Assembly: GCA_018825965.1 (NCBI GenBank)
Contig: JAHKAA010000009.1
Coordinates: 1-64,000 of the forward strand
Direction of reading: 5' to 3'
Source of the DNA: Gammaproteobacteria bacterium
GTDB lineage: Bacteria; Pseudomonadota; Gammaproteobacteria; Enterobacterales; Alteromonadaceae
Length of the DNA stretch: 64,000 nt
Part shown: positions 28,607-39,981 of the stretch, in pieces
How the letters are laid out: the number at the start of each line of letters is the position of its first letter
How positions within the stretch are numbered: the first letter of the stretch is position 1
The notes under the pieces: generated by a model
What the model saw: only the letters and a program-made list of their open reading frames with translations
Database searches by the model: none
Told to the model about the DNA's origin: nothing
Translations under genes and position numbers: made by a program

Positions 28607-29497
28607 ATGGCGCAAGGATGGGACAAAGAGAAGCTGCAGCTGTTGCGTTTAAAGGGCAATGATTTTTTAACTTGTTATTTTAGACGTTGCCAGCAGGACC
28701 AAATCAATGTGATTGGTGGTTATCTGGCTTATATCTCGTTATTGTCCCTGGTGCCTTTTATTGCAGTGATGTTTTCGGTGATGGGCGCATTCCCTATGTT
28801 TGGCGAATTACGCGACCAGCTTGAGGCTTTTTTATATGCCAATGTAGCACCGGCAAAAGGCGACGAATTACGTTTATATATTGCTGGTTTTGTTGAAAAT
28901 ATTGGCAAAATGACAGCTGTAGGTATCGGAGCTTTGGTGCTGGTGGCTTTAATGCTGATCCACAATATCGACAAAACCATCAACAGCATATTCCGTATCA
29001 GAAAACGGCCACGACTGATTATTTCGTTTTCGATTTATTGGATGGTGCTGACCTTTGGACCTATCCTGCTGGGGGCTTCCATCGCTGTCACTTCTTATAT
29101 CTTGTCCTTATCCAGTCTGGCTGAAGGTTATACCCCAGGGTTAAGCAGTGTATTGCTGACACTGACTCCTTATATTTTTTCTATTCTGGCGTTTTTCCTG
29201 CTGTATCTGGTGGTTCCTAACGCCAAAGTGCAGTATCGCCATGCCCTGATTGGTGCAACAACAGCCAGCCTATTGTTTGAGTTGTTAAAAGAGGGTTTTG
29301 CTCTTTATATCACTCATTTCCCGTCTTATCAGGCCATTTATGGGGCTTTGGCTTTAGTGCCTATTTTGTTTTTGTGGATTTATCTGGTGTGGCTGGTGGT
29401 GTTGTTAGGGGCTGAGTTAACAGCTTTGCTGGAAGAACGTTATCTGCAAGCGGCTTCAGAAGCAGAAAAAGCAGCTGAAAAGGACAACACCGCATGA
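28607..29497 (+). CDS. YihY/BrkB-family inner membrane protein
   Basis: A 296-residue membrane protein with six predicted helices. The N-terminal region has GGYLAYISLLSLVPFIAVMF and the middle has HNIDKTINSIFRIRKRP, both typical of the YihY group. Its role is unsettled; the old RNase BN label for this family was wrong. It is six bases after apbE and overlaps pip by four bases, so it belongs to a four-gene transcript. Confidence 0.88.
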   Translation: MAQGWDKEKLQLLRLKGNDFLTCYFRRCQQDQINVIGGYLAYISLLSLVPFIAVMFSVMGAFPMFGELRDQLEAFLYANVAPAKGDELRLYIAGFVENIGKMTAVGIGALVLVALMLIHNIDKTINSIFRIRKRPRLIISFSIYWMVLTFGPILLGASIAVTSYILSLSSLAEGYTPGLSSVLLTLTPYIFSILAFFLLYLVVPNAKVQYRHALIGATTASLLFELLKEGFALYITHFPSYQAIYGALALVPILFLWIYLVWLVVLLGAELTALLEERYLQAASEAEKAAEKDNTA

Positions 29498-30468
29498 ATA
29501 CGGCTACCGCTATAGAAACCTTTTCGACTCAATGGCTGGACACTGCAGATGGACAGCAAATTTATCTGGAACAAAGTGGTAACCCACAAGGTATTCCGGT
29601 GATTTATTGCCATGGTGGGCCTGGAGGTGGCAGTTCACCTTTTCATCGCCAGCTATTTGACCCGGCTTTGTACCACATTATTATTTTTGACCAGAGAGGT
29701 TGTGGTTTATCCACTCCTGCTTTGCAGCTGGAAAACAACAGCACTGTGCATTTGATTGCCGACATGGAGCAGATTCGTCAGCATTTGCACATTCAAGGTT
29801 GGGTAGTGGCAGGTGGATCCTGGGGCAGTACTTTGGCTTTGGCTTATGGGCAGGCTTATCCGGATCGTTGTTTGGGTTTTATTTTACGTGGCATTTTCCT
29901 TGGACGTCAGCAGGACATTGATTGGTTATACCGGGCTGGTTTTGGTGCCAGTCAGGTTTTTCCTGATTATTATCAGGATTTTATTAAACCAGTCGCGCAG
30001 CTGTTACATCTGGATATTCTGCAGGCTTATCAGTTGCAGTTGCATCATCAAGACGAAAACATCCGACTGGAGGCCGCTTTAGCCTGGAGTATCTGGGAGT
30101 CGCGCATTGCCACTTTATTGCCGAATGAATTTGCATCAGGTGGTGAAATGGATAAGCAGTCGGCTTTAGCTTTAGCCTTAATTGAACATCATTATTTTCA
30201 GCATCAGTGTTTTTTCGAAACCGACCAGTTGCTTAATAACCTACATAAAATCAGTCATTTACCTTGTCAGATAGTGCACGGTCGTTATGACATGGTATGC
30301 AAAGCCGAAAATGCCTTTAGTTTGGCTTCGCTTTGGCCAGGTGCAGAATTAAACTGGGTGGCCGATGCCGGACATTCGGCGTCAGAGAGGGGTATAGCTA
30401 AGGCTTTATATCAGGCCAGTCTGCTGATGGCCAGCCTGCTAAAACCTCACGAGGTAATGGCAGGATGA
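29494..30468 (+). CDS. pip: proline iminopeptidase (prolyl aminopeptidase)
   Basis: A 324-residue alpha/beta hydrolase of peptidase family S33 that removes N-terminal proline from peptides. Motifs are [33 protein letters not shown], the nucleophile region [12 protein letters not shown] and the C-terminal AGHSASE His. These match prolyl aminopeptidase rather than a generic hydrolase. The start overlaps yihY and the stop overlaps dtd by four bases each. Confidence 0.93.
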   Translation: MNTATAIETFSTQWLDTADGQQIYLEQSGNPQGIPVIYCHGGPGGGSSPFHRQLFDPALYHIIIFDQRGCGLSTPALQLENNSTVHLIADMEQIRQHLHIQGWVVAGGSWGSTLALAYGQAYPDRCLGFILRGIFLGRQQDIDWLYRAGFGASQVFPDYYQDFIKPVAQLLHLDILQAYQLQLHHQDENIRLEAALAWSIWESRIATLLPNEFASGGEMDKQSALALALIEHHYFQHQCFFETDQLLNNLHKISHLPCQIVHGRYDMVCKAENAFSLASLWPGAELNWVADAGHSASERGIAKALYQASLLMASLLKPHEVMAG

Positions 30469-30902
30469 AAGCGTTAATTCAACGGGTCAGTTCCGCCAGT
30501 GTGACTGTCGATCAACAGCTGGTTGGTGCCATTAATACCGGCTTATTGGTGTTACTTGGCGTAGAAAAAGACGATACAGAATTACAGTTAAAAAAGCTGG
30601 CTGATAAAGTGCTGAAATACAGAGTATTTTCCGATGAAAACGGCAAAATGAATCTGAATGTGCAGCAAGCGGGTGGCGCCTTATTGGTGGTATCGCAATT
30701 TACATTGGCGGCTGATACCAACTCAGGCTTAAGACCCAGTTTCTCCACTGCTGCTGTGCCTGATACGGCATTGAAACTGTATCAGGACTTTGTCGCTTAT
30801 TGCAGAAGCTGTGGTATTGAGGTCGCTACAGGGCAGTTTGGCGCTGATATGCAGGTGACTCTGGTGAACAATGGCCCAGTCACTTTTCTGTTAGAGACTT
30901 AA
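30465..30902 (+). CDS. dtd: D-aminoacyl-tRNA deacylase
   Basis: A 145-residue enzyme that hydrolyses D-amino acids and glycine wrongly attached to tRNA. It begins [18 protein letters not shown]. The conserved SQFTLAADT and [11 protein letters not shown] motifs are present; the latter includes the Gly-cisPro-like NGPVT loop that selects D-substrates. It is coupled to pip. Its 3' end overlaps the convergent methyltransferase-like gene by 23 bases. Confidence 0.96.
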   Translation: MKALIQRVSSASVTVDQQLVGAINTGLLVLLGVEKDDTELQLKKLADKVLKYRVFSDENGKMNLNVQQAGGALLVVSQFTLAADTNSGLRPSFSTAAVPDTALKLYQDFVAYCRSCGIEVATGQFGADMQVTLVNNGPVTFLLET

Positions 30903-31497
30903 CTTCGTACAATAGATTCAAATAACCTTCAATGTGATGGCATTGATAGCTGCGTTCTGTCAGTAAGGATTCCAACTGCTGCTGATATTCAGGTTGTGAC
31001 AAATTAATCAAAATGGTGCCTTTTTGCTGCAATGTCTTTTGCATCGCCTGCTGCCAGCCGTCAAAGAGCGGATAAATATCCCAGAGTACAAAAGACCATT
31101 GCTCAGTCCTGTGCTGCAGAAAATCCTGAGCAGGCAGGGCTATTAGCTCTTCCTTGCCATTCAGGCAAAAAAAACGCTGATAGGCATCAATCACGGCCTG
31201 ATTCGGTTCCACTGTCACCAGTTGAGTGCCTGGCAACACAGTGCTGATAAAACGATTGATATCGCCACCACCCAATCCCAACTGCAATACAGACGCAGGT
31301 TTTAGCTGTTGCAGTGCACGTAAAATGGGCACCAAATGTGGCGAAAGTGTCGCAGCCGGTGCTAACTGGTTCATCTTACTTTGCATTATGCCGTCCAGAT
31401 AAAGGCATAAAAAAGACCCTTCTTCCGTCAGTTCCAGCCGGGGCGGGCCCGCCTGAAACCAGACTAACTGTTGTATAGCGTCAGGTTTTTGTTCCAC
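30880..31497 (-). CDS. spermidine synthase-like methyltransferase-fold protein
   Basis: A 205-residue protein of the spermidine synthase/methyltransferase fold. The nucleotide-binding region is [13 protein letters not shown] followed by [13 protein letters not shown]. It lacks the long N-terminal domain of true spermidine synthases, so polyamine synthesis cannot be claimed. The start is GTG at 31497. It is divergent from the GNAT-thioesterase gene by 35 bases and overlaps dtd at its 3' end. Confidence 0.72.
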   Translation of the reverse strand: MEQKPDAIQQLVWFQAGPPRLELTEEGSFLCLYLDGIMQSKMNQLAPAATLSPHLVPILRALQQLKPASVLQLGLGGGDINRFISTVLPGTQLVTVEPNQAVIDAYQRFFCLNGKEELIALPAQDFLQHRTEQWSFVLWDIYPLFDGWQQAMQKTLQQKGTILINLSQPEYQQQLESLLTERSYQCHHIEGYLNLLYEVKSLTEK

Positions 31498-31532
31498 AAT
31501 ACCCTCAAATCAACGGACTACAGGACGACGAT

Positions 31533-32438
31533 GTGAACTGGCAGCTTAGCGCCCCACAAACTGAAGCTCAATGGTTAGCTTATTATCAATTGCGCTGGCA
31601 AGTGTTGCGAGCCCCATGGGACCAACCCAAAGGCTCGGAACAGGACGAGTCAGAAGCAGTGTCTTTTCATCGTATGGTGTGCACCGAAGAAGGAGAGGTG
31701 GTGGCTGTTGGCCGTTTGCATAAAGTAGATGAGCAGACGGCTCAGGTGCGTTATATGGCGGTGTCGGATCAATGGCAGGGCCACGGCTTAGGTGCCATGG
31801 TATTGCAGCAATTAGAACAAGTGGCGCTGGAGCAGGGAATGCAGCGGATCATTCTCAATGCCCGCGATACAGCTTCAGGTTTTTATCAAAAAGCAGGTTA
31901 CAGCTACCTTGAACCCGCCAATTCGTTATTTGGTATTGCTCATCATCGTTATGCCAAAACCTTAGGCTTTTCTGCGTCAACTGCTTTGCTACAAGAATGG
32001 CGACCGGAATTGCAGCACACCTTCTGGCAAAAAATTCCGTTGTCTGCCTATATGCAATTGCAGGTGCAGTCGGTTGATCAACATAAGATCTGTTGTGTCG
32101 CCCCTTTGGATCCCAATATCAACTTACATCACACCATGTTTGCCGGCAGTATTTATACACTGGGTACCTTAACGGCCTGGGGTATGGTCTGGTTATTATT
32201 AAAAGACCAGCAACTAGATGGCGATATTGTATTGGCTGATGCAACTATCCGTTATCTGAAACCTGTGACCGGCACTGCTGAAGGCCGTTGCTGGCGACAT
32301 CAGTCTGAACCTGATTTTTCTGCTTTGCAGCAACAACGTAAAGCCAGATTGGATATCAAAGTGGGTATTTTTTGTGATGATATACAAGTGGCGGTGTTTG
32401 AGGGGCGTTTTGCTGTGTTACCAAAAAAAATGCCGTAG
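31533..32438 (+). CDS. GNAT acetyltransferase fused to hotdog thioesterase (YiiD-like)
   Basis: A 301-residue two-domain protein. Residues 1-145 form a GNAT domain with the acetyl-CoA loop QWQGHGLGAMVL. Residues 150-301 match the YiiD C-terminal hotdog domain (DPNINLHHTMFAGSIYTLGT). This fusion resembles E. coli YiiD and Pseudomonas/Vibrio FabY, which has been linked to the start of fatty acid synthesis. The start is GTG at 31533 with AGGACG upstream; the ATG two bases earlier is out of frame and stops at once. Confidence 0.88.
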   Translation: MNWQLSAPQTEAQWLAYYQLRWQVLRAPWDQPKGSEQDESEAVSFHRMVCTEEGEVVAVGRLHKVDEQTAQVRYMAVSDQWQGHGLGAMVLQQLEQVALEQGMQRIILNARDTASGFYQKAGYSYLEPANSLFGIAHHRYAKTLGFSASTALLQEWRPELQHTFWQKIPLSAYMQLQVQSVDQHKICCVAPLDPNINLHHTMFAGSIYTLGTLTAWGMVWLLLKDQQLDGDIVLADATIRYLKPVTGTAEGRCWRHQSEPDFSALQQQRKARLDIKVGIFCDDIQVAVFEGRFAVLPKKMP

Positions 32439-32583
32439 CGGCGGGGTTATTCTTGCCCGTCTTTAGCTCTAAAAACCAGCATTTTTATATTGAGATATGT
32501 CAAGCAAATATCAGGCTTAATTCAGGTAAAAGCTTCTGGCAGATTTGATACTACAGTCATCAAGTCCGTCAGGAGTGCCACTA

Positions 32584-33201
32584 ATGAATAATAAATGGTT
32601 GATCAGCTCATGTGTTGCGACAGCCGCAGGAATAGCTGCAGGCGCAACCTACCTGCTATTTTCTGAGTATTCAGTTCTATCCGGCAGCCAAAACTGGGTG
32701 TTAAATTCCGGCTGGTCCAGTGCCATGTTATGGCTTTTTGTTCTCATGTTCCTGCTGGCTCTGTTTTTTAACATTCTGGCCTTTCTGGAGCTGGAACGGC
32801 AGGAAGCTGTGCTGAATCCAATGTGGTGGCCACAAGGTAATAAGCTGGCACGGCAACAGCAGCAGTTTAAAGAAAATACTCAACTTTTATTGCAGTTTTT
32901 TGGCCGCGAAATGGAATCGCTGGAAGACTGTGATTCGCACTTTTTAGTGCGTCGCCAGCAGCAGGCTTTATTGCTTTATATTCAACCTGAATTAGATCAG
33001 GCTTTAACTGTGGCTCAGGTTCGTTCTGTATTTCAACAAATGTTATCGCTCAACTGCCAACGTGGTTTGATTGTCTGCTATCAAAAAATTAATAGTCAGG
33101 TGCGGCTCTTTGCCGCAGAAGCCGGCATCGAACTTTTTGACCAGCAACGTTTGAAAAAGTACATGAATGCTGAAAGTTTCGACCAATTAGCGCTGATATA
33201 A
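32584..33201 (+). CDS. membrane protein with degenerate Mrr-like domain
   Basis: A 205-residue protein with two N-terminal membrane helices (about residues 8-25 and 45-68). The C-terminal 100 residues resemble restriction-endonuclease-like Mrr domains of membrane proteins: SHFLVRRQQQALLLYIQPE, then QVRSVFQQML, GLIVCYQ and AAEAGIELFDQQRLKKYM. The Asp is present but the expected Gln-x-Lys of the nuclease core reads LYIQPE without Lys, so it is probably catalytically dead. It may have a structural or sensing role. The family assignment is by eye and needs a profile search. Confidence 0.55.
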   Translation: MNNKWLISSCVATAAGIAAGATYLLFSEYSVLSGSQNWVLNSGWSSAMLWLFVLMFLLALFFNILAFLELERQEAVLNPMWWPQGNKLARQQQQFKENTQLLLQFFGREMESLEDCDSHFLVRRQQQALLLYIQPELDQALTVAQVRSVFQQMLSLNCQRGLIVCYQKINSQVRLFAAEAGIELFDQQRLKKYMNAESFDQLALI

Positions 33202-33324
33202 GGCTGTTATCAGGCTATATAAAGCTTCCATCATGTTTTTTTTGCCAAATTTGTCATGATGATCAAGCGTTTACGAATGTTAGACATGGAACGAACAAAG
33301 ATAACGGATTACACACTTCCTGCC

Positions 33325-33353
33325 TGGCCAGACACTGTCTGGCCATTTTTTTT
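33325..33353 (+). terminator. strong rho-independent terminator
   Basis: A nine-pair stem (TGGCCAGAC with GTCTGGCCA, loop ACT) is followed by eight T residues. It ends either the 32584 transcript or an independent small RNA. Confidence 0.92.
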
Positions 33354-33626
33354 ACGTCCGCACTGACAATTTCTGAGCTACATCTGGTTTGTTTCATCCA
33401 ATGAATGGACTGAGCTGACCTGGCATCAGAAGTGGTAAACACAATTCTGTAGGCAGAGCCTCTGTTCAATTTATCCCGCTCGCCCGAACATTCTTCTGAA
33501 CCAATAACAGCAGAAACAGCTGCACCTGAAATAAACACTCCTTGAAACGCAGTGTGCGAAATCTTTGCGTCTGAATGCCTGCTTTTAAAGTACAAAGAGT
33601 TTTGTTCATTCGTACCTGACGGAGAT

Positions 33627-33652
33627 AAAAAAGCCAGAGCAGTGGCTCTGGC
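33627..33652 (-). terminator. terminator of chemoreceptor gene
   Basis: Reading on the minus strand, an eight-pair stem (GCCAGAGC with GCTCTGGC, loop of four) is followed by six T residues. It lies 23 bases beyond the chemoreceptor stop at 33675. Confidence 0.9.
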
Positions 33653-33674
33653 CTGGAGAAGATTTACAAGAAGT

Positions 33675-35708
33675 TTAATGCAGTTTAAAGCTACGTACTG
33701 CGTTTTCCAGCGTGCTGGCTGCTGTAGCTACCTGAGCGCTTTGTTCCAGTGTGGAAGTTGCACGTTCAGTACTTTGTTCTGCTAACTCCACCATACTGTG
33801 CATGCTGTGTTCTATTGCAGTTCCAAGCTGTAACTGGCTGGATGTTGTAGTAGCAATGTTGTCGCTGATCTGATGCATAGCTTCAATAGCCTGATTAATT
33901 TCGGCCAAAGCTGTCATCAACTGACTGTTTTGCGCCACACAGTTATTGGCATCGGTCTGGCCTTTTTCAATCGACTTCACTGCATGCATACTTTGTTGCT
34001 GCAAGCTGGCTATCATAGTGCGGATTTCATCCGTGGCTTGCTGACTACGCACCGCTAAAGAACGTACTTCATCTGCGACTACAGCAAAACCCCGGCCTTG
34101 CTCACCGGCTCTGGCTGCTTCTATGGCGGCGTTTAACGCCAGCAGGTTAGTTTGCTCAGCGATGCCACGAATAGTGGTCAGAATGCCTCCTATGTTGTTT
34201 GATTCAGCGTTAACGGCCTGCATTGTATTACTGGTGTCATTCAGTTGCTGCGCCAGCTCCTGGATCAGAGTGTTGTTGGCCGCTGAAACCTGATCAATTT
34301 GCAGGCTTTGGCTTAATGCCTGCTGCATTTGTTGCTGCGCCTGATCGGCTTGTCCGGCGATTTGGTGCGTATTGGTTGCTAACTGCTGGGTGATATCGTT
34401 GACCTCAGCCACCTGATGATGCTGGGTACTTAAAGCCTGATGAATAGCGCTGACTTCCTGACTTGATAAACGGGCACTCTGGTTCAGCTCCAGCACCCCT
34501 TGTTGTATTTGTTCAATCAACTGGCGTAAGGCTTTAATCAGTGTATTTACATTGGCGGATAACTCACCAAATTCATCATCGGAGTTGATGGTCAGCTCGC
34601 GGCTTAAATCACCCTGGGCTATGCGATCCAGGACTCTGTTGATCCCGGACAAAGGGGTGATCATGGCTTTAATGGTCAGATAAGCAGCACCTATAGCTAA
34701 ACCAACCAGCACAATCAGCATAATCACAGCGCGGATAGTGCCTGAGTTTAATGCTGAGGATAGATCTTGCTGCAAGGAATTAAACTGGCTGTCTGCCTGG
34801 CTGATCATTTGATCTAAAGCTGCTACAGCCTGGGTCACCTGTTGCTCGGACAAATCCAGTTGCTGCCGCGCTGCCTGCAGTTGTTTGACCTGCAATAATT
34901 TGATACTGACTAAGTTATTTTCGCCCTCAATCCGGCTTTTGGCGTCGTCCAGTTGAGCCAGAAAATCCTGCCAGAAGTCTTCTGCATTCACTTGCTTCAC
35001 TATATTGGCAATGTAATCCAGATTGCCTTGCATATCACTAAACGCAAAACCTAAGTTTTCCTGACTACTGGCTAATTGCTCCGGATTTGTCATGGACGCA
35101 ATTTCACGAACAGTTTTCAGCAGGCCCAAAAGCTGACCATCCACCCGGCCAGCTGCCCCTTCTAACAGTTCCATTTGGCTGGTTTTACCCGGTGCTTCCA
35201 AAAAGGAAATATCCACTAAGGTAGCTCCTGCTGTATCAATCAGGTTTTCCAGCTCTTTTAATTCAGCTGAGGCTTGATCCCCCTGAGCTATGGCTTCTAA
35301 ACGGGCTTTAAATAATTGTTCAACAGCCTGTTGATAGGCCTGATAGGTTTGCTGAGCCTCAGCTAAAGGTTTTTGTAAAGTCGGTTCTTTGGCCACTAAA
35401 GGCGTCAGGCTGGCCATTCTGTTACGGTAGACTTCGGCAGCCTGAGTAAATTCGTTTTGGTAACTCTTAATCCTTGTTGCATCTTCAGCTGTGTAACCCA
35501 AAGCAGACAACTTGGCGAGTTTCAACAACTGAATTTGTGCCATGTTGCTTTGTTGTTGCACTGGCACTGCTGTTTCATTCATTTGGCTGCTGGTGCTGTT
35601 CACCACAGCAAAGCTCCAGAGAGACGATAAACTGGCGACTAATAACAGCAAGGCAATAAAGCCAAAGCCCAGATAAATTTTATGTGCGACACGAAGTTTC
35701 ATAGACAA
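33675..35708 (-). CDS. methyl-accepting chemotaxis protein
   Basis: A 677-residue chemoreceptor. A membrane helix near residues 12-32 is followed by a helical periplasmic sensor of about 300 residues rich in Gln and Ala. A second helix ([20 protein letters not shown]) precedes a HAMP domain with [13 protein letters not shown]. The signalling tip [20 protein letters not shown] continues to [18 protein letters not shown]. It would control flagellar chemotaxis through CheA/CheW, with ligand unknown. It is monocistronic with a terminator. Confidence 0.94.
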   Translation of the reverse strand: MSMKLRVAHKIYLGFGFIALLLLVASLSSLWSFAVVNSTSSQMNETAVPVQQQSNMAQIQLLKLAKLSALGYTAEDATRIKSYQNEFTQAAEVYRNRMASLTPLVAKEPTLQKPLAEAQQTYQAYQQAVEQLFKARLEAIAQGDQASAELKELENLIDTAGATLVDISFLEAPGKTSQMELLEGAAGRVDGQLLGLLKTVREIASMTNPEQLASSQENLGFAFSDMQGNLDYIANIVKQVNAEDFWQDFLAQLDDAKSRIEGENNLVSIKLLQVKQLQAARQQLDLSEQQVTQAVAALDQMISQADSQFNSLQQDLSSALNSGTIRAVIMLIVLVGLAIGAAYLTIKAMITPLSGINRVLDRIAQGDLSRELTINSDDEFGELSANVNTLIKALRQLIEQIQQGVLELNQSARLSSQEVSAIHQALSTQHHQVAEVNDITQQLATNTHQIAGQADQAQQQMQQALSQSLQIDQVSAANNTLIQELAQQLNDTSNTMQAVNAESNNIGGILTTIRGIAEQTNLLALNAAIEAARAGEQGRGFAVVADEVRSLAVRSQQATDEIRTMIASLQQQSMHAVKSIEKGQTDANNCVAQNSQLMTALAEINQAIEAMHQISDNIATTTSSQLQLGTAIEHSMHSMVELAEQSTERATSTLEQSAQVATAASTLENAVRSFKLH

Positions 35709-35832
35709 ATTCCAACAGCTGTTATGGTTTTAGTATTGGTTAGAATGCGATAGATAGAAAACCGACAGCTGAAACTAACAAAGTTTTTTCAACTGGTCTA
35801 GCCAGATTGGTGCAAATTTATTCGATGCAGAT

Positions 35833-35858
35833 AAGAAAAGAGCACCAACTTGGTGCTC
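35833..35858 (-). terminator. terminator of hutCUH transcript
   Basis: An eight-pair stem (GAGCACCA with TGGTGCTC, loop ACT) is followed on the minus strand by CTTTTCTT. It lies about 30 bases beyond the hutH stop. Confidence 0.75.
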
Positions 35859-35888
35859 CTTGTTAAAATACCTAACAAAACCAGAGGC

Positions 35889-37424
35889 TTAAAAACTGCT
35901 TAATAGATTAGCAGGCAGTAAAGAATTTAAGCTGCCATGGCGCAAGAGTTCAGCGGCTTTTTCGATATCAGGCGCGAAGTAGCGGTCAACATCATAGAAA
36001 CTGACTTCCTGACGTAATACGGCTTTGGCTTGTTCTACTGCAGCAGCGCCTTTTAATGGTGCACGGAAGTCTAAACCCTGAGCCGCTGCCAGATATTCAA
36101 CAGCCAAAACGCCTAAAGTATTTTCAGCCATATCAGCTAAACGACGGGCAGCAAAGGTAGCCATGGACACATGGTCTTCCTGATTCGCTGACGTAGGTAA
36201 GCTGTCTACAGATGCCGGATGCGCCAGAGATTTATTTTCTGAAGCCAAAGCAGCTGCTGTCACCTGAGCTATCATAAAGCCGCTGTTTACGCCGCCGTTA
36301 TTGACTAAGAAGGCCGGTAACTTGCTTAAATGGGAGTCGATCAGAAGAGCCATACGGCGCTCTGAAATAGAGCCAATTTCAGCAATAGCCAAAGCCAGGT
36401 TATCTGCTGCCATAGCCACAGGCTCAGCATGGAAGTTACCACCAGAGATGATGTCATCTTCAGCAGCAAACACCAGCGGGTTATCTGTCACGCCGTTGGC
36501 TTCGACTAATAACACTGCAGCCGCAAAACGGATTTGAGCTAAACAGGCACCCATTACCTGAGGCTGGCAGCGTAAGCTGTATGGGTCTTGTACTTTTTCA
36601 CAGTTTTTGTGTGAATCTGCAATTTCTGAATTTTCACCTAATAAATGACGGTAAATTAAAGCTGCATCTATCTGGCCTTGCTGACCACGCACTGCATGAA
36701 TACGGGCATCAAAAGGCGAACGGCTGCCCATCGCAGCTTCCACACTCATAGCACCAATGACAGAACCTGCTGCGTATAAATCTTCAGCGCGGAATAAACC
36801 TTCCAGGGCAAAAGCAGTGGAGGCCTGAGTACCGTTTAATAAAGCCAAACCTTCTTTCGCTGCTAAGGTAATAGGTTCTAAACCCGCTATAGCTAAACCT
36901 TCTTTGGCTGAGTATATCTGGCCTGCGATACAAACTTCGCCTTCACCAATTAAAGGCAATACCATATGAGATAAAGGGGCTAAATCGCCTGAAGCACCAA
37001 CCGAGCCTTTTTTCGGAATACAAGGGTAAACACCAGCATTGACCAGTTTAATCAGCGCTTCGATCACTAAAGGCCGTACCCCTGAATAACCACGGGCCAG
37101 GGAGTTTATTTTCAGTACCAGCATCAAACGTACTGTGCTGTCGTCCATCAAATCGCCAAAACCAGCGGCATGCGATAAAACGATAGAACGTTGCAAAGTT
37201 TCCAGTTTGTCCTGATCAATTTTGGTATTGGCCAATAAACCAAAGCCGGTATTGATGCCGTACACAGTGCGGTTTTCGGCGACTATTTTGGCCACTGTAG
37301 CAGCTGATGCTTCAATAGCTGGCAAAGCGGCCGGGTCTAAAGTCACAGTCACAGCATGTTGTTGCACCTGACGCAGTTGCGCCAATGTGAGTTCACCAGG
37401 GGTGATGGTTAAAGCGTAAGTCAT
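35889..37424 (-). CDS. hutH: histidine ammonia-lyase
   Basis: A 511-residue enzyme that converts L-histidine to urocanate and ammonia, the first step of histidine degradation. The Ala-Ser-Gly triad that makes the MIO cofactor lies in [15 protein letters not shown]. Other family motifs are [12 protein letters not shown] and the C-terminal [13 protein letters not shown]. The ATG at 37424 with AAGGA is chosen over a TTG at 37439. The gap to hutU is 16 bases, so both are translated from one message. Confidence 0.97.
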   Translation of the reverse strand: MTYALTITPGELTLAQLRQVQQHAVTVTLDPAALPAIEASAATVAKIVAENRTVYGINTGFGLLANTKIDQDKLETLQRSIVLSHAAGFGDLMDDSTVRLMLVLKINSLARGYSGVRPLVIEALIKLVNAGVYPCIPKKGSVGASGDLAPLSHMVLPLIGEGEVCIAGQIYSAKEGLAIAGLEPITLAAKEGLALLNGTQASTAFALEGLFRAEDLYAAGSVIGAMSVEAAMGSRSPFDARIHAVRGQQGQIDAALIYRHLLGENSEIADSHKNCEKVQDPYSLRCQPQVMGACLAQIRFAAAVLLVEANGVTDNPLVFAAEDDIISGGNFHAEPVAMAADNLALAIAEIGSISERRMALLIDSHLSKLPAFLVNNGGVNSGFMIAQVTAAALASENKSLAHPASVDSLPTSANQEDHVSMATFAARRLADMAENTLGVLAVEYLAAAQGLDFRAPLKGAAAVEQAKAVLRQEVSFYDVDRYFAPDIEKAAELLRHGSLNSLLPANLLSSF

Positions 37425-37440
37425 AGTCTTATCCTTCAAA

Positions 37441-39117
37441 TTAGTTCTGGTTGATCATCGGCAGATCAAGACCTTGTTCACGGGCGCAATTTTTCGCTAT
37501 GTCATAACCTGCATCGGCATGGCGCATCACGCCTGTGCCAGGGTCATTCCATAAAACACGGCCTAAACGCCGTGCTGCTGCCTCTGTACCATCAGCTAAA
37601 ATCACCACACCAGAATGTTGACTGTACCCCATACCTACACCACCACCATGGTGCAAGGATACCCAGGTTGCGCCGCCTGCCGTGTTCAAAAGGGCGTTTA
37701 ATAATGGCCAGTCAGACACAGCGTCTGATCCATCCATCATGGCTTCGGTTTCACGGTTTGGACTGGCCACTGAGCCTGAGTCTAAATGGTCACGACCAAT
37801 AATGATCGGCGCTTTTAACTCGCCGTTTTTCACCATCTCGTTAAAAGCCAACGCTATGCGGGCGCGGTCTTTTAAGCCAATCCAGCAAATCCGGGCCGGT
37901 AAACCCTGGAATTTAATGCGCTCACGCGCCATATCCAGCCAGCGGTGTAAATGTGGATTGTCCGGGATCAGCTCTTTGACTTTCGCGTCGGTTTTGTAGA
38001 TATCTTCCGGATCGCCAGATAAAGCCACCCAGCGGAATGGGCCTATGCCTTCACAAAACAGTGGACGGATATAAGCGGGCACAAAACCAGGATAATCAAA
38101 GGCGTTTGTTACGCCCATATCCAAAGCCATCTGACGGATATTGTTGCCGTAATCCACAGCAACTGCGCCTTTGCTTTGCATATCTAAAGTCGCCTGAACC
38201 TGAATGGCCATTGAGGCTTTAGCAGCTTGTACTACAGCAGTTTCGTCTTCAAGGCGACGCGCTTTGGCTTGATCCATGGTCCAACCTTGTGGCAGGTAAC
38301 CGTTCAGTGGATCGTGAGCCGAGGTTTGGTCTGTCACTACATCAGGAATAATGTTACGTGCCACTAATTCAGCGAAGACATCAGCAGCATTGCCTAACAA
38401 GCCGATAGAAGTGGGTTTGCCTGATGCTTTGGCGGCTTCTAATTGAGCTAAAGCCTCATCCAGATTGTAAGCTTTTTGGTCGACATAACCGGTGCGTAAG
38501 CGGAAATCGATACGGGATTCGTCCACTTCACAGGCAATCATATGAAAACCAGCCATAGTAGCCGCTAAGGGCTGAGCGCCACCCATGCCACCTAAACCCC
38601 CTGTTAATACCCATTTGCCATTGGGCTCACCGGCAAAATGTTGTTTAGCTATGGCAACAAAAGTCTCGTAGGTGCCCTGAACTATGCCCTGAGTACCAAT
38701 GTAGATCCAGGAACCAGCTGTCATCTGGCCGTACATCATCAGGCCTTGTTTATCCAGCTCGTTAAAGTGTTCCCAATTGGCCCAGTTGGGTACCAGGTTG
38801 GAGTTGGCCAACAAGACACGAGGCGCGTCCGGGTGAGTCGGGAATACGCCCACTGGTTTGCCGCTTTGGATCAATAAGGTCTGGTCGTCGTTTAATCTGT
38901 CCAGTACTTCCACTATTTTGTCATAACAAGCCCAATCGCGGGCTGCACGGCCTATGCCGCCGTATACCACTAAAGAGGTTGGGTGCTCGGCCACTTCAGG
39001 GTCGAGGTTATTCATCAACATACGTTTGGCGGCTTCGGTCTGCCAGCTTTTGGCAGTAATTTCGCTGCCGCGGGCGGCACGGATCACACGGCTTGGGTCT
39101 AAACGTGGATTACTCAT
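37441..39117 (-). CDS. hutU: urocanate hydratase
   Basis: A 558-residue NAD-dependent enzyme that converts urocanate to imidazolone propionate, the second step of the pathway. The diagnostic segments are [17 protein letters not shown] and [18 protein letters not shown]. Length is normal (E. coli lacks it; Pseudomonas proteins are 556-559). It lies 13 bases after hutC and 16 before hutH. Confidence 0.97.
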   Translation of the reverse strand: MSNPRLDPSRVIRAARGSEITAKSWQTEAAKRMLMNNLDPEVAEHPTSLVVYGGIGRAARDWACYDKIVEVLDRLNDDQTLLIQSGKPVGVFPTHPDAPRVLLANSNLVPNWANWEHFNELDKQGLMMYGQMTAGSWIYIGTQGIVQGTYETFVAIAKQHFAGEPNGKWVLTGGLGGMGGAQPLAATMAGFHMIACEVDESRIDFRLRTGYVDQKAYNLDEALAQLEAAKASGKPTSIGLLGNAADVFAELVARNIIPDVVTDQTSAHDPLNGYLPQGWTMDQAKARRLEDETAVVQAAKASMAIQVQATLDMQSKGAVAVDYGNNIRQMALDMGVTNAFDYPGFVPAYIRPLFCEGIGPFRWVALSGDPEDIYKTDAKVKELIPDNPHLHRWLDMARERIKFQGLPARICWIGLKDRARIALAFNEMVKNGELKAPIIIGRDHLDSGSVASPNRETEAMMDGSDAVSDWPLLNALLNTAGGATWVSLHHGGGVGMGYSQHSGVVILADGTEAAARRLGRVLWNDPGTGVMRHADAGYDIAKNCAREQGLDLPMINQN

Positions 39118-39130
39118 AGGGACTCTCTCA

Positions 39131-39856
39131 TTAAGTTTTCGGTTTAATTGATAAATGGCCGCCTAAACGGTAGCGGCTGCCTGCAGAGGTAAGGTAAGCA
39201 AAACTGACTGCGCCACCCCGGCTGAAGGTGCGGCGTGTCAGGCGTAAACAAGGTTCAGAAGCTGGTATTTTTAAATGCTGACGGGTTAAATCGTCCGGCA
39301 ATACAGCTTCCACTATATGCTCGGCATCTGTTAAAGGCGCTACAGCACTTAAGTATTCATGAGGCGTTTGTAAGACAAAATCCTGGGCTAAATAGTCCGG
39401 CACCTGCTGTGGATTCACATAACGGGCTTCCAGTTGCAGTGGCTGCTGGTTTTCATAATGTACTATGAGTGAAAAAAACACCGGCGCATTGCGGCTTAAA
39501 CCTAAAGCTGTAGCCACCACACCAGGGCAAGGCAGGCTGGTCAGTTGCACCAGTTCAGCTTTATGAAAATGACCACGGCGCTGAATTTCATCGGCAATAT
39601 TACGAATTTCCAGCAAGGAGGATTGTGACTTAGGCGAGGCGACAAAACTGCCAACTCCCTGGGTGCGATACAAAACGCCTTGTTCGGTCAGTTCCTGCAA
39701 AGCACGGCGAGCCGTCATACGACTGACGGAAAACTGAGTAGCCAGCTCGTTTTCTGATGGAATACGACTATGCTCAGGCCAGGCTGCGGTTTCAATCTGA
39801 CTCAAAATATAATCTTTGATAGTGGCAAACTTCTTTTGCCCTGAACTGTTTTCCAT
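39131..39856 (-). CDS. hutC: histidine utilisation repressor, GntR family
   Basis: A 241-residue repressor. The N-terminal winged helix is [20 protein letters not shown] followed by [20 protein letters not shown]. The C-terminal UTRA domain binds urocanate, the inducer. It is the first gene of the hutCUH transcript, so it is probably autoregulated through the TTGTATATACAA palindrome between it and hutI. Confidence 0.95.
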   Translation of the reverse strand: MENSSGQKKFATIKDYILSQIETAAWPEHSRIPSENELATQFSVSRMTARRALQELTEQGVLYRTQGVGSFVASPKSQSSLLEIRNIADEIQRRGHFHKAELVQLTSLPCPGVVATALGLSRNAPVFFSLIVHYENQQPLQLEARYVNPQQVPDYLAQDFVLQTPHEYLSAVAPLTDAEHIVEAVLPDDLTRQHLKIPASEPCLRLTRRTFSRGGAVSFAYLTSAGSRYRLGGHLSIKPKT

Positions 39857-39904
39857 GACCGGTTTGACGCCTTGAGTTTCATGCTAAGAAAAATAGCTGA
39901 ATTT

Positions 39905-39920
39905 GGTTGTATATACAAGT
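39905..39920. promoter_or_regulatory. HutC operator
   Basis: The palindrome TTGTATATACAA at 39907-39918 lies between the divergent hutC and hutI starts. It matches the TGTATATACA core known for HutC in other proteobacteria. One site here could control both transcripts. Confidence 0.85.
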
Positions 39921-39981
39921 TGATCGGGTAGAATTAATTTCAGCGCTGAAAAATCAGGCCAAACGCCATGAAGGGGATAAA

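Larger units (their letters stand above)
33202..33674. other. 473-base intergenic region, possible small RNA
   Basis: No convincing protein gene lies here. A strong plus-strand terminator at 33325-33353 ends 152 bases after the previous stop, and a minus-strand terminator for the chemoreceptor lies at 33627-33652. The stretch 33251-33353 has TTGTCA at 33251 but only a poor -10 region. The space between the two terminators (33354-33626) shows a minus-strand open frame without a recognisable protein. Confidence 0.4.

Noticed and set aside
33263..33595. Minus-strand open frame of 110 codons
   Set aside because: It crosses the strong terminator at 33325-33353, has no recognisable domain and lacks a convincing ribosome site.
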